A stretch of 64,000 bases of DNA from Pikeienuella piscinae (GTDB lineage Bacteria > Pseudomonadota > Alphaproteobacteria > Rhodobacterales > Rhodobacteraceae), in assembly GCF_011044155.1 (NCBI RefSeq), contig NZ_CP049056.1, positions 4,034,001 through 4,098,000 of the forward strand. Direction: 5' to 3'. A model generated the notes under the pieces. The model saw only the letters and a program-made list of their open reading frames with translations. It made no database searches and had not been told where the DNA came from. Position 1 is the stretch's first letter, and each line of letters begins with the position of its first letter. Positions 43,278 to 52,549 of the stretch are shown here, piece by piece. The translations under genes and the position numbers were made by a program.

Positions 43278-44111
43278 TCAGGCGCGGAGGATGAGTTCGA
43301 CCGGCGCGATGCGGCCGGCCTTCACGTTGTCGACATAGTTTTTTATCTTTTCGCCCGCGGTCTCCCGCATCATCAGGTGGATGCCGAGCGGGGAGGGGCC
43401 GTGTTCCTTCATCCGCGCGAAAACCTCGGCGAAGAAGTCGAGCGCGAACTGCGCCCGCGCGCGCGTCGCGACGATCTCGAACCCGGCTGCGCGCGCTGCG
43501 TCCTCGTAGGCGGCAAGGGGGGTGACGAAGGAAGTCCCGGCGGCTTCCGACCAGGGCAACGGGAACGCGAGGGGCGTCGTCTCGTCCTCCGCCCTCATCA
43601 CGTCGAATACCGCGAATGTCCCGCCCGGTTTCAGGACGCGCTTCGCCTCCGCCATGAGGGTGGTCTTGTCCTCGATGTTCATCCCGACATGCAGCAGCAG
43701 CGCGAGTTCGAAATGCCCGTCCTTCACCGGCAGCGCTAGCGCCGAGCCGGTATGGAAATCGGTCTGGTCCGCGAGGCCGACCAGCGCCGAAAGCTCCCGC
43801 GCAGTCTCGATGAATTCCGGCGTCAGATCGACTCCGGTGACATGCGCGCCCTTCGTGTGCGCGACGTGCCGCGCCGGCCCGCCGATGCCGCAGCCGATAT
43901 CGAGCGCGAGCGTTCCCGGCTTGATCGTCAACTGCGCGAGAAGATCGTCGGTCGCCCGCCGCCCGCCGGTGTGAAACTCGTCCACCGCAGCGAGGTCGTC
44001 GGGCGTCGCCGCATCGGGGTCGATGTCCAGCGTCCTCAGCGCGTTGAGGATATGCCGCATCAGCGCTCCGGTGGTGTAGTGCTTCGCGACCTCGGTCTCG
44101 ATATCGGGCAT
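43278..44111 (-). CDS. Class I SAM-dependent methyltransferase in the preTA operon
   Basis: A 277-aa methyltransferase with motif I LALDIGCGIGGPARHVA (about 88-104), a post-I acidic end VTGVDLTPEFIE and motif IV/V elements LLLHVGMNIEDK and RVLKPGGTFAVFDV. It most resembles the UbiE/sarcosine-dimethylglycine methyltransferase group. It is sandwiched between preT and preA with gaps of 27 and 13 bases, in the same RutR-controlled unit. No step of reductive pyrimidine catabolism is known to need a methyltransferase, so its role is unexplained. Methylation of an intermediate, of a side product or of an unrelated substrate are all open. Confidence 0.82.
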   Translation of the reverse strand: MPDIETEVAKHYTTGALMRHILNALRTLDIDPDAATPDDLAAVDEFHTGGRRATDDLLAQLTIKPGTLALDIGCGIGGPARHVAHTKGAHVTGVDLTPEFIETARELSALVGLADQTDFHTGSALALPVKDGHFELALLLHVGMNIEDKTTLMAEAKRVLKPGGTFAVFDVMRAEDETTPLAFPLPWSEAAGTSFVTPLAAYEDAARAAGFEIVATRARAQFALDFFAEVFARMKEHGPSPLGIHLMMRETAGEKIKNYVDNVKAGRIAPVELILRA

Positions 44112-44138
44112 CGCCTCGCCTTTCGTCCGCGCCCTGGA

Positions 44139-45464
44139 TCAGCGTCCTCCGGTCAGCGCGGCGTGAATGTCCTCGGCCGCGTCCCGCCCCTCGGCCACGG
44201 CCGTCACGGTCAGATCGTCGCCCCCGACGGCGCAATCGCCGCCCGCCCAGACCCTGGCGAGCGTGGTGCGGCCGGGACCCTCGACGCTTATCTTACCACC
44301 TTCTAGCGCCAAAGTCTCAGGCGCGCCGTCGAGCCGCTGGCCGATCGCGGCGAGCACCTGATCCGCTTTGAGGATCACGGTCTCGCCGGTCTCGCGCAGC
44401 CCGTCCGGGCCCTCCGTGGTGTAGGCGAGTTCAACCTCGCCCGCGCTGATCCGTATCGGCGCGACGTTGGTGAGGATGCGCACGCCGGAAGTCGCCGCGA
44501 GATCCTGTTCGAACGCGCTGGCGTTCATCCGTTCGCGGCCGCGTCGATAGGCGAGCGTCACGTTCAGCGCGCCGAGCTTTCTGGCCTGCACCGCCGCGTC
44601 GATCGCGGTCATGCCGCCGCCGATGACAACGACATTGCGCCCGACGCGAAGCGCGCGGCGGTCCTCCGCCTGGCGCAGTGCGGCGATGAACTCCACCGCA
44701 TCTTCCGCGCTCCCATCCTCGGCGCCCTCGAGCCCGAGCGCGTTGACCCCCGCGAGCCCGAGGCCGAGGAACACCGCGTCGTGATGATCGCGTAGCTCGT
44801 CGAGCGTCATGTCGGCCCCGAGCCGGCGGCCGGTCTTCAGCGTGATCCCGCCGATTCCGAGCAGCCATTCCACCTCGCGCTCCGCGAACTCCTCGACCGT
44901 CTTGTAGGCGGCGATGCCGTATTCGTTGAGCCCGCCGGGCTTGGGGCGGGCGTCGTAGATCGTCACCTCGTGGCCCTTCATCGCCAGCCGGTGCGCGCAG
45001 GCCAACCCGGCCGGACCGGCCCCGACCACCGCGATCCGCCGGCCGGTCGCCGCTTCGCGCTCGAAGGGCTGTTCGCCGGCCATCAGCATGTCGGTGGCGA
45101 AGCGCTGGAGCCGGCCGATCTCCACCGGCTTGCCCTCCGCCGCCTCGCGCACGCAGGCCTCCTCGCACAGCGTCTCGGTCGGGCAGACGCGGGCGCACAT
45201 GCCGCCGAGAATGTTCTGCGCGAAGATCGTCCGCGCCGCGCCCTCCGGCGAGCCGGTGGCGATCTGTCGGATGAAGAGCGGGATGTCGATCGTGGTCGGG
45301 CAGGCCGCGACGCAGGGCGCGTCGTGGCAGAAATAGCACCGGTCGGCGGCGACCAGCGCCTCGTGCGCGTCGAGCGGCGGGTGCAGGTCGGCGAAATTCG
45401 CGTCGATCGTCTCCGCCGGCAACCGTCCAGCGGCGAGCCCTGGCGTCATGGGCGAGTTTGGCAT
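44139..45464 (-). CDS. preT: Dihydropyrimidine dehydrogenase subunit PreT (PydB), GltD-like
   Basis: A 441-aa FAD/NAD(P) oxidoreductase resembling the glutamate synthase small subunit. The N-terminal four-iron clusters are visible as CYFCHDAPC-x3-CP and CARVCPTETLCEEAC. The first nucleotide motif is VVGAGPAGLACAH (about 145-157), the second is VVIGGGMTAIDAA, and the C-terminal GDCAVGG is the FAD aspartate motif. It feeds electrons to PreA. The start is at 45464, 19 bases from a RutR-like operator, so it is the first gene of the preT-methyltransferase-preA operon. Confidence 0.92.
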   Translation of the reverse strand: MPNSPMTPGLAAGRLPAETIDANFADLHPPLDAHEALVAADRCYFCHDAPCVAACPTTIDIPLFIRQIATGSPEGAARTIFAQNILGGMCARVCPTETLCEEACVREAAEGKPVEIGRLQRFATDMLMAGEQPFEREAATGRRIAVVGAGPAGLACAHRLAMKGHEVTIYDARPKPGGLNEYGIAAYKTVEEFAEREVEWLLGIGGITLKTGRRLGADMTLDELRDHHDAVFLGLGLAGVNALGLEGAEDGSAEDAVEFIAALRQAEDRRALRVGRNVVVIGGGMTAIDAAVQARKLGALNVTLAYRRGRERMNASAFEQDLAATSGVRILTNVAPIRISAGEVELAYTTEGPDGLRETGETVILKADQVLAAIGQRLDGAPETLALEGGKISVEGPGRTTLARVWAGGDCAVGGDDLTVTAVAEGRDAAEDIHAALTGGR

Positions 45465-45482
45465 CTGGCTACCACCCTGTTT

Positions 45483-45498
45483 TTGACTAATTGGTAAA
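45483..45498. promoter_or_regulatory. Second RutR operator, upstream of preT
   Basis: TTGACTA AT TGGTAAA, the same dyad as the hyuC-rutR site with one base changed. It is 18 bases upstream of the preT start codon. It indicates control of the preT operon by the RutR encoded about 8 kb away. Confidence 0.8.
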
Positions 45499-45682
45499 AT
45501 TCTTTCCCGCGCGCACGCCTCATGTCAAGCGCCGGGAGCAAGAGATGGCGTTCCCGCCGGGTGCGACCGGACGCCATTTCGCTCGGAGACTCGGGAACCC
45601 TTCATCCGTCGCGACGTTGAACAGGCGTCGCGCCCGTCACGCGCGCGGCGCGGAATTGATTGAATCATACGGGAGAAACGGG

Positions 45683-45757
45683 ATGCACGGAATAATCTAT
45701 CTTGTCGGGCTCGTGGTCGTCGTCATGGCGGTCCTGTCCCTGCTCGGGCTGCAATAG
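45683..45757 (+). CDS. Micro-protein, 24 aa, single membrane helix
   Basis: Start ATG at 45683 with GGGAGAAACGGG upstream. The product MHGIIYLVGLVVVVMAVLSL plus LGLQ is almost entirely hydrophobic, so a one-helix inner-membrane peptide is expected. The ribosome site and the neighbouring membrane-protein gene (36 bases downstream) support translation. Similar tiny helices precede such genes in related bacteria, as I recall. Its role is unknown. Confidence 0.55.
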   Translation: MHGIIYLVGLVVVVMAVLSLLGLQ

Positions 45758-45792
45758 CCCCTCCATGACCGATCACGAGAGAGGACAGTAAG

Positions 45793-46503
45793 ATGTCGGA
45801 ACGAATTGAAGCGCCGACCTCGGCGGCCCGCCCCGCGCTCGCCGATCAGGGAAACTATGTCGATTGGTCGTCGATCTTCGCGGGCGCAGTCGTCGCGTCG
45901 GGGATCGCGTTCGTTTTCATGACGTTCGGCGCGGCGTTGGGGCTCTCGTTCATTTCCCCGTACAAGGGCGAGGGATCGGCGCTCGCGGCGTTGGTCGCCG
46001 TCGGTTGCTGGATGTTGTGGACCACGATCTCCAGCTTCATGGCGGGCGGTTACATCGCCGGCCGCATGCGGCGGCGTATCGATAGCGCGAGCGTCGACGA
46101 GGTGAGCATCCGCGATGGCGTCCACGGCCTGACCATGTGGGGCGTCGCGGTGCTGCTCGGCGCCGCTCTCCTGGCTGCGAGCGCGAACACCGCCGTCCAG
46201 GACGCCGCCGAAACGACCGCGGCCGCCACTGCCGCGCAGAGCATGGCGACCGACGCGTCGTCCTCTGCGTCGGACCCGGCCACTGCGTCGGAGACCGCGA
46301 CGACCGTCGCGGCGAAGCCGGAACTCAGCGACGCCGAGGCGAAAGCGGCGGCCGAAACCGCGCGCAAATACTCGATTCTATCAGCGTTCGTGCTGGCGTC
46401 GTCGCTCCTGATCGCCGGGGCCGGCGCCTATTGGGCGGCGGGCGTTGGCGGACGCCACCGGGACGAAGGGCGCGTTTTCACCCAATTCGGCCGCTGGGCG
46501 TAG
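45793..46503 (+). CDS. Membrane protein, 236 aa, with a long Ala/Ser/Thr-rich loop
   Basis: Unrecognised function. It has four membrane helices (about 27-51, 62-84, 112-135, 195-220). The segment between the third and fourth is about 50 residues, mostly Ala, Thr and Ser (about 136-185), and looks flexible. It begins MSERIEAPTSAARPALADQG and NYVDWSSIFAGAVVASG follows. It lies between two genes for hydrophobic micro-proteins and probably shares a transcript with them. A stress-related or envelope role is a guess. Confidence 0.65.
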   Translation: MSERIEAPTSAARPALADQGNYVDWSSIFAGAVVASGIAFVFMTFGAALGLSFISPYKGEGSALAALVAVGCWMLWTTISSFMAGGYIAGRMRRRIDSASVDEVSIRDGVHGLTMWGVAVLLGAALLAASANTAVQDAAETTAAATAAQSMATDASSSASDPATASETATTVAAKPELSDAEAKAAAETARKYSILSAFVLASSLLIAGAGAYWAAGVGGRHRDEGRVFTQFGRWA

Positions 46504-46515
46504 GGAGGATAACCA

Positions 46516-46587
46516 ATGGGTGCGATATTACTCTGGCTGATCGGCGTTCCGCTCTGGATCATCATCCTGCTGGCTCTGTTGGCGTGA
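46516..46587 (+). CDS. Micro-protein, 23 aa, single membrane helix
   Basis: Start ATG at 46516 with a strong ribosome site (AGGGAGGAT) upstream; TGA at 46585-46587. The peptide MGAILLWLIGVPLWIIILLA is hydrophobic throughout. It lies 12 bases after the 236-aa gene. Comparable small inner-membrane peptides are common in bacteria, often poorly annotated. Its role is unknown. Confidence 0.6.
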   Translation: MGAILLWLIGVPLWIIILLALLA

Positions 46588-46605
46588 CCAGCGCTGAAGG
46601 CGAAG

Positions 46606-46632
46606 GCGCCGCCCCCGGAAAGGGGGCGGCGC
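46606..46632. terminator. Strong hairpin between the micro-protein and sensor kinase genes
   Basis: A perfect 11-bp stem, GCGCCGCCCCC/GGGGGCGGCGC, with loop GGAAA, lies between two convergent genes. No T-run follows on either strand, but the stem is very stable. Confidence 0.55.
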
Positions 46633-46708
46633 GACCTGTCTTGAACTTCTGGCTGGCGTCGCCGGCGGCCCGCGCGATCCCCGGCGATGATGATACCGCC
46701 TTGTCTGT

Positions 46709-47845
46709 TCAGGCGCTGACAGGCTTGAGAACGCTTTTCTCGACCGCGCCGGAACCGCGGTCGGCCGGGAACTCCAGCCGGATCGAAACCCCATCGGGCG
46801 AGCTTTCGACATCGAGATCGCAGCGCAACTCCATGCAGACCAGTTCGGCGATCTTCATGCCGAGGCCGCCCGAACCCGAATCCGCATCAGCCGGCAATCC
46901 GACGCCGTTGTCGGATGAGACGATCCTGACCGTTCCGTCCCGGTCGGCGTCCACCGCGATCAGGACCCGGCCGGGCCTCTGATCGGGAAACGCGTGCTTG
47001 AACGAATTCGCGACGAACTCGTTGACCAGAGTTCCGACGGCGACGGCTTGGCGCGAACTGACCACGACCGGCTCGGCTTCCACGTCAATGGTCACGGTTT
47101 CCGGCGCAATCCCGACAAGGTAGTCGCGGACATTCCGGATGTAGCTGGCGAGGTCCACCATCGGCCCCGCATCGGTCCGATAGAGTTGTTCGTGAAGCGC
47201 GGCGACGGCTTCGATTCGGGTCCCGATGCCCGCTACCGCGGCTCTCGCATCGTCCGACTGCAGGGTCCGGCCCTGAATCCGTATGAACGAGGACAACGAC
47301 TGCAGCGAATTCTTCACCCGGTGGTCCACCTCTCGCCGCAGCATTCCCGCGACGCGGAGCGCCCTTCGCATCTCGAGCTGCGCCATGACCTGATTTGCGA
47401 GAACCCTGATCGCGTCGCGCTGCAACGGAGTCAGCGTCCTCGGCTGATGATCGAGAACGCAGAGCGTGCCGAGCGGCAAGCCCTCTTTCGTCTTCAGGAT
47501 CGCCCCGGCGTAGAACCGCAGCCCCGGATCGCCGCAGCAGAGCGGATTGTCGACCATGCGGGGGTCTTCGAGCGTGTCCTCAATCTCGACGAAATCGTTC
47601 TCCAGGATCACATGCGAACAGATCGAGGTCGCCAGAGGCGTCTCCCGGACGCCGAGGCCGGTCTCCGCCTTGAACCATTGCCGCTCGGCGTCGATCAGAT
47701 TGACGACCGCGATCGGCGAATCGCAGATCGACGCCGCCAGAAGGGCGATATCATCGAAATCCTTCTCTCGATCCGTGTCGAGAATCTCGTATGAGCGCAG
47801 CGCGGCGAGTCGCTCCGCCTGCCTGGGGTGCAGATCAGCTTCCAT
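46709..47845 (-). CDS. Sensor histidine kinase with GAF domain (HisKA_2 type)
   Basis: About 378 aa, cytoplasmic, no membrane segment. The N-terminal GAF domain (about 25-150, with LDTDREKDFDDIALLAASIC and FYAGAILKTKEGLPLGTLCV) precedes the phospho-acceptor box EVDHRVKNSLQSL (about 172-184), of the HRVKN type characteristic of HisKA_2 kinases. The ATPase domain has EFVANSFKHAF (N-box) and SDNGVGLPADADSGSGGLGM (G-box). No response regulator is adjacent, so the partner lies elsewhere. Such kinases often sense light or redox in alphaproteobacterial stress signalling. The signal here is unknown. Confidence 0.82.
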   Translation of the reverse strand: MEADLHPRQAERLAALRSYEILDTDREKDFDDIALLAASICDSPIAVVNLIDAERQWFKAETGLGVRETPLATSICSHVILENDFVEIEDTLEDPRMVDNPLCCGDPGLRFYAGAILKTKEGLPLGTLCVLDHQPRTLTPLQRDAIRVLANQVMAQLEMRRALRVAGMLRREVDHRVKNSLQSLSSFIRIQGRTLQSDDARAAVAGIGTRIEAVAALHEQLYRTDAGPMVDLASYIRNVRDYLVGIAPETVTIDVEAEPVVVSSRQAVAVGTLVNEFVANSFKHAFPDQRPGRVLIAVDADRDGTVRIVSSDNGVGLPADADSGSGGLGMKIAELVCMELRCDLDVESSPDGVSIRLEFPADRGSGAVEKSVLKPVSA

Positions 47846-47993
47846 GTTTCCTGGCGGCTCCAATTTCGGACGGCTGCGCTCTCTCTACGCGCCGAAACTT
47901 CAGAAGGGCATTTAACTGGATTAATCGGAGCAAAACGAGCGCGGGCGCGGCAAAGAGCCGCGCGCGCCGCCGCATGGCCGCCGCGGGTTGGTC

Positions 47994-48329
47994 TCAGATT
48001 GAAAAGCTTGTCCCGCAACCGCAGGAGCTTGTCGCGTTCGGGTTCTCGACTTCGAAGCGGGCGCCGATCAGTTCATTCTTGAAGTCGACGACGGAGCCGG
48101 CAAGGAACGGCAGCGAAACCGGGTCGATCAGAACGGCGGCGCCGCCGGCCTCGATCACCAGATCGTCCTCGCCGGTCTCGTCCTCGAGCGTGAACTCGTA
48201 CGAAAAGCCCGAGCAGCCGCCGCCGAGCACCGCGACGCGGAGATTCTTCTTCGCGCCCTCAGCCTCGGCGATGGCGTTCAGCCGCGCGGCGCAGGCGTCC
48301 GTGACTTTGATCGGCAGTGTGAGGTCCAT
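47994..48329 (-). CDS. erpA: Iron-sulfur cluster insertion protein, ErpA/IscA type
   Basis: A 111-aa A-type carrier of the HesB family. The three ligand cysteines are present: GGGCSGF (about 35-41) and SSCGCG (about 100-105). It carries and inserts Fe-S clusters into apo-proteins. It is divergent from dgt, with a gap of about 100 bases that holds both promoters. The placement beside dgt-argS is common in this group. Confidence 0.92.
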   Translation of the reverse strand: MDLTLPIKVTDACAARLNAIAEAEGAKKNLRVAVLGGGCSGFSYEFTLEDETGEDDLVIEAGGAAVLIDPVSLPFLAGSVVDFKNELIGARFEVENPNATSSCGCGTSFSI

Positions 48330-48429
48330 GCGTTTTCTCTCGGCCAGTCCTCATGTATAGGCTGCCCGCAATGTATGATTTGGCGCGCAAGGGAACAAGG
48401 GCGGCGATGAAGCGGCGGCGTGACGTCCG

Positions 48430-49617
48430 ATGATGAACCGCCAGCCGCTCGCGCCCTACGCGACCGACGCGGCGTGCTCCCGCGGGCGGCTGCACGCGGA
48501 GCCGGAGAGCGCGCATCGCAGTCCGTTCCAGCGCGACCGTGATCGCATCATCCATTCCTCCGCCTTTCGCCGTCTGAAGCACAAGACCCAGGTTTTCGTC
48601 GAGCATGAAGGCGACCACTATCGCACGCGGCTCACCCATAGCCTCGAGGTTGCGCAGATCGCGCGGACCTGCGCCCGCACCCTCGGCGCCGACGAGGACC
48701 TGGCCGAGGCCGTGGCGCTCGCGCATGATCTCGGCCACACGCCCTTCGGCCACACCGGCGAGGAAGCTCTGCATGGGGCGATGCGGGCGCATGGCGGGTT
48801 CGATCACAACGCCCAGACGCTGAAGATCGTCACCGATCTGGAGCGGCGCTACGCTGAGTTCGACGGGCTGAACCTGACATGGGAGGTGCTGGAAGGCATC
48901 GCCAAGCACAACGGGCCGCTCCTCGCCAGCGCCGGCGACGACCCTTCGACATTGCATTTCGCGCTCGCGGAGTATGACGCGCGATTCGATCTCGAACTCT
49001 GGACCCATGCCGGGCTGGAGGCGCAGATCGCCGCGCTCTCGGACGATATCGCCTATAATACGCACGATCTCGACGATGGGCTTCGGGCCGGGCTTTTCGG
49101 GCTTGGCGATCTCGCGGACCTTCCGCTCGCCGGCCCGGCGCTGGCGGAGGTGCGCGCGCGCTATCCCGGGCTCGACGCGCAGCGAACCGCGCACGAGACG
49201 TTCCGCCGGGTCTTTGGCGCGATGGTCGAGGACGTGTTGACGGAGACGCGGGCCCGCCTCGACGCCGCCGCGCCCGAAAGCGCCGAGGCGCTGCGCGCGC
49301 TTCCGGTTCAGATGGCGGCTTTCTCCGAAGCGCTGGACGGCGATCTGAAGATCGTCCGCGAGTTCCTTTTCGCCCGGATGTATCGCCACCCCGAGGTGCT
49401 GCGGATGCGCAGAAAAACCGCGCGCGTCGTCCGCGATCTCTTCGCGATCTTCGTGGAGGAGCCCGCGCTGCTTCCCGACGATTGGCGCGATGCGGCGGTT
49501 CACGCGGTTTCCGCGGATATCCGCGCCCGCGTCGTCGCCGATTACATCGCCGGGATGACCGACCGTTTCGCGCTGGACGAGCATCGGAACCTTACCGATG
49601 CGACGGCCCGCGTCTGA
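48430..49617 (+). CDS. dgt: Deoxyguanosine triphosphate triphosphohydrolase-like protein
   Basis: A 395-aa HD-domain protein of the Dgt family, type 2. Metal motifs are H in RTRLTHSLEVAQIART (about 60-75), HD in LAHDLGHTPFGH (about 97-108) and a later Asp. It hydrolyses dNTPs to the nucleoside and triphosphate, regulating dNTP pools. The start is MMNRQPLAPYAT, and an alternative ATG lies three bases on. It is followed by argS 119 bases downstream, as in related genomes. Confidence 0.9.
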   Translation: MMNRQPLAPYATDAACSRGRLHAEPESAHRSPFQRDRDRIIHSSAFRRLKHKTQVFVEHEGDHYRTRLTHSLEVAQIARTCARTLGADEDLAEAVALAHDLGHTPFGHTGEEALHGAMRAHGGFDHNAQTLKIVTDLERRYAEFDGLNLTWEVLEGIAKHNGPLLASAGDDPSTLHFALAEYDARFDLELWTHAGLEAQIAALSDDIAYNTHDLDDGLRAGLFGLGDLADLPLAGPALAEVRARYPGLDAQRTAHETFRRVFGAMVEDVLTETRARLDAAAPESAEALRALPVQMAAFSEALDGDLKIVREFLFARMYRHPEVLRMRRKTARVVRDLFAIFVEEPALLPDDWRDAAVHAVSADIRARVVADYIAGMTDRFALDEHRNLTDATARV

Positions 49618-49736
49618 GCGACAAGAATGCTGGCCCGGCCGAACCGGATTGACGTGGCCGGCTTGTCGCGCCTGTGCTAGAGGGCGCGGAAATGGCGGAT
49701 TTCCGTCGCAAAACCATCAAGCCGAGTGACGATCGC

Positions 49737-51482
49737 ATGAATCTTTTCACCGATATCTGGAAACTCATCGACGAGGCGCTTGACGCGCTCGCCGCCGAGG
49801 GCGCGTTGCCCGCCGGTCTCGACCGCGGCGCGGTGACGGTTGAACCGCCGCGCGACGCCGCGCATGGCGACATGGCGACGAACGCGGCGATGGCGTTGGC
49901 GAAACCGGCCGGGATGAACCCGCGCGCCCTTGCCGGGCTGCTCGCGCCGAAGCTGGCGGCCGACCCGCGCGTCGCTGACGCCGCGATCGCGGGACCGGGC
50001 TTCATCAATCTCCGCCTCGCGCCCGAACTCTGGCTTGGCGCGATCCGGGCCGCGCTCGCCGCCGGGGCCGATTTCGGCCGGGCGACGAGCGGCGCCGGGC
50101 GCTCGGTCAATGTCGAGTTCGTCTCCGCGAACCCCACAGGCCCCCTTCATGTCGGCCACGCCCGCGGCGCCGTCTTTGGCGATGCGCTTGCGGGGCTTCT
50201 CGATTTCGCCGGCTGGAAGGTGACGCGCGAATACTACGTCAACGATGGCGGCGCCCAGGTCGACGTTCTCGCCCGCTCCGCCCATCACCGCTATCAGGAG
50301 GCGTTCGGTCGGGCGGTGGAGATCGCGCCGGGCCTCTATCCCGGCGACTACCTCGTTCCCGTCGGGGAGGCGCTCAAGGCCGAGTTCGGCGATCGTCTGC
50401 TCGACGCGCCGGAGTCGGAATGGCTCCCGATCGTCCGCGAATTCACGACCTCGCGGATGATGGACCTCATCCGCGAGGATCTGGCGGCATTCGGCGTGAG
50501 GATGGATCGCTTCCAGTCCGAAAAGGCGCTCTACGGCGCCGGCAAGATCGACGACGCGCTGAAGGCGCTCGACAGGAAGGGGCTCATTTACGAGGGCGTG
50601 CTTCCGCCGCCCAAGGGCAAAACGCCGGAGGATTGGGAGCCGCGTGAGCAGACGCTTTTCCGCTCCACCGCCTATGGCGACGATGTCGACCGGCCGGTGA
50701 AGAAATCCGACGGCGCCTGGACCTATTTCGCCCCAGATATCGCCTATCACTATGACAAGGTCGAGCGCGGCTATGACCTGCTGATCGACGTTTTTGGCGC
50801 TGACCACGGCGGCTATGTGAAACGGATGAAGGCGGTCGTCGCGGCGCTTTCCGACGGCAAGACCTCGCTCGACGTCAAGCTCTGCCAGTTGGTGAAGCTC
50901 TACAAGAACGGTGAACCCTACAAGATGTCGAAACGGGCGGGCACGTTCGTGACGCTGCGCGACGTGGTGGACGAGGTCGGCCCGGACGTCGCCCGGTTCA
51001 CCATGTTGACCCGCAAGAACGATGCGCCGCTGGATTTCGATTTCGTGAAGGCGCAGGAGCAGTCGAAGGACAACCCGGTCTTCTATGTCCAGTACGCCAA
51101 CGCCCGCGTCCATTCCGTGCTGCGGGGCGCGGTCGAGCAGGGCGTCCCCTGCGACGACGCCGCGCTCGGGCGCGCCGATCTCTCGTCGCTCGGCCACGAA
51201 GCATGGATCGAGCTGGCGAAGAAAGTCGCCGAATGGCCCCGCCTTGTGGAGACTGCGGCCCGGACGCATGAGCCGCATCGCGTCGCGTTTTACCTCTACG
51301 ACCTCGCCGCCGTCTTTCACGCGCTTTGGAATCGCGGCCGAGATGAGGGCGCGCTTCGCTTCCTGCAGGAGAATGACGCAGCCGGCGCGCCGGCGCGTCT
51401 CGCGGCGATTCGCGCCGTTTCTGTTGTGATCTCGGCAGGTCTTGGTATCCTAGGGGTGACCCCGGTGACCGAAATGCGGTGA
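49737..51482 (+). CDS. argS: Arginyl-tRNA synthetase
   Basis: A 581-aa class I aminoacyl-tRNA synthetase that charges tRNA-Arg. The HIGH-type motif is [11 protein letters not shown] (about 131-141), and the KMSKS-type motif reads [10 protein letters not shown] (about 395-404). The N-terminal Add1 domain and C-terminal DALR anticodon domain are present. The ATG at 49737 (MNLFTDIW) is the family start; the in-frame upstream start is rejected. It belongs to the conserved housekeeping block. Confidence 0.96.
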   Translation: MNLFTDIWKLIDEALDALAAEGALPAGLDRGAVTVEPPRDAAHGDMATNAAMALAKPAGMNPRALAGLLAPKLAADPRVADAAIAGPGFINLRLAPELWLGAIRAALAAGADFGRATSGAGRSVNVEFVSANPTGPLHVGHARGAVFGDALAGLLDFAGWKVTREYYVNDGGAQVDVLARSAHHRYQEAFGRAVEIAPGLYPGDYLVPVGEALKAEFGDRLLDAPESEWLPIVREFTTSRMMDLIREDLAAFGVRMDRFQSEKALYGAGKIDDALKALDRKGLIYEGVLPPPKGKTPEDWEPREQTLFRSTAYGDDVDRPVKKSDGAWTYFAPDIAYHYDKVERGYDLLIDVFGADHGGYVKRMKAVVAALSDGKTSLDVKLCQLVKLYKNGEPYKMSKRAGTFVTLRDVVDEVGPDVARFTMLTRKNDAPLDFDFVKAQEQSKDNPVFYVQYANARVHSVLRGAVEQGVPCDDAALGRADLSSLGHEAWIELAKKVAEWPRLVETAARTHEPHRVAFYLYDLAAVFHALWNRGRDEGALRFLQENDAAGAPARLAAIRAVSVVISAGLGILGVTPVTEMR

Positions 51483-51556
51483 ACGCAGGCACATTTGGGG
51501 TTTGAGCAGCAGGCGACCACCATATAAGGTGGCGTAAAGGCACAGGCGAAAACCCC

Positions 51557-52549
51557 ATGCGGGACGATTCTTACCTTGAATCCGGCGCCGCCGCCAAGGC
51601 GGCCGTACGGAAATGGCGAAACGGCGCTGTCACAGCGCTCGGCGCGATGATCTCGTTGGCGATCCTGATCGGCGTCGTCACCTGGTCCTACAGGCTGGGT
51701 ATGCGCGACGCCGAGGACATACCGGTGATACGGGCCGAGCTTGGCCCGACCAAGATCCGCCCGGAGGAGCCGGGGGGGCAGGAGGTCGCGCACCAGGATC
51801 GCGCCGTTTATGACGTGATCTCCGGCGGCGATGCGTCCACGTCCGCCAAGACGGCGCTCGCCCCGCCCGCCGACGGGCTGGCGCCCGACGACAAGGCCCC
51901 GGCCGCGCTGTCGCCGAAGCCCGCGCCTAGACCGGGAGACGAAAAGGTGGTGGCCGCCGTCGTCCCGGAGCCCGCCGCCGCGCCGCGTTCCGAGACGGAG
52001 GAGACCGTGGAGGCCGATGCGCCGGGCGCGCTGGAGGAGGAATCCGTCGCCGCGTCGGACGGCGCCGCCGAAAGCCCCGCCGCGCAAGACCCGCTCGCCG
52101 CCGCCGTCGCCGCCGCCGTCGCCGAAGTGATGGCGACGGAGCCGTCGGCCGGTGAGACTGACGAGGGGGCGGGGGACGGAGCCACCGGACAGGCGCCGAA
52201 ATTCGCGCCCGCCGCGCCGCCTCGCCCGGTCCGGTCAGCCGCCCTCGCCTCCGGCCCGGCGAACGCCGCGGTGGCGGAGCCGCGCGCGGCGGCCGCCGCC
52301 AGCGAGATCCAGATCCAGCTCGGCGCTTTTGACAGCGAAGAGATCGCCGCGGCTGAGTGGACCCGGCTCAAGGCTGGAAACGGCGATCTTCTGACCGGGC
52401 GCGGCCGGGTGATCATGCCGGTGCAATCGGGCGGGCGCACGCTCTGGCGGCTCCGCGCCGGCCCCTTCGACGCCATCGCCGACGCGGCGGCGCTCTGCCG
52501 TGGTTTTCACGCCCGGAACGAAGCCTGCATCGTGGCGCGGGCGCGCTGA
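51557..52549 (+). CDS. SPOR-domain membrane-anchored protein
   Basis: A 330-aa protein with one N-terminal membrane helix (about 27-47), a long Ala/Pro/Glu-rich flexible linker (about 75-245) and a C-terminal SPOR peptidoglycan-binding domain (about 252-328, beginning IQIQLGAFDSEEIAAAEW). SPOR domains bind glycan strands lacking stem peptides, at division sites. It overlaps nagZ by TGATG, linking it to cell-wall turnover. This is the usual gene order in the group. Confidence 0.88.
   Translation: MRDDSYLESGAAAKAAVRKWRNGAVTALGAMISLAILIGVVTWSYRLGMRDAEDIPVIRAELGPTKIRPEEPGGQEVAHQDRAVYDVISGGDASTSAKTALAPPADGLAPDDKAPAALSPKPAPRPGDEKVVAAVVPEPAAAPRSETEETVEADAPGALEEESVAASDGAAESPAAQDPLAAAVAAAVAEVMATEPSAGETDEGAGDGATGQAPKFAPAAPPRPVRSAALASGPANAAVAEPRAAAAASEIQIQLGAFDSEEIAAAEWTRLKAGNGDLLTGRGRVIMPVQSGGRTLWRLRAGPFDAIADAAALCRGFHARNEACIVARAR

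Noticed and set aside
46588-46708. Another micro-protein or small RNA after the 23-aa gene
   Set aside because: Apart from the strong hairpin, this 120-base stretch shows no start with a ribosome site and no promoter-like element.
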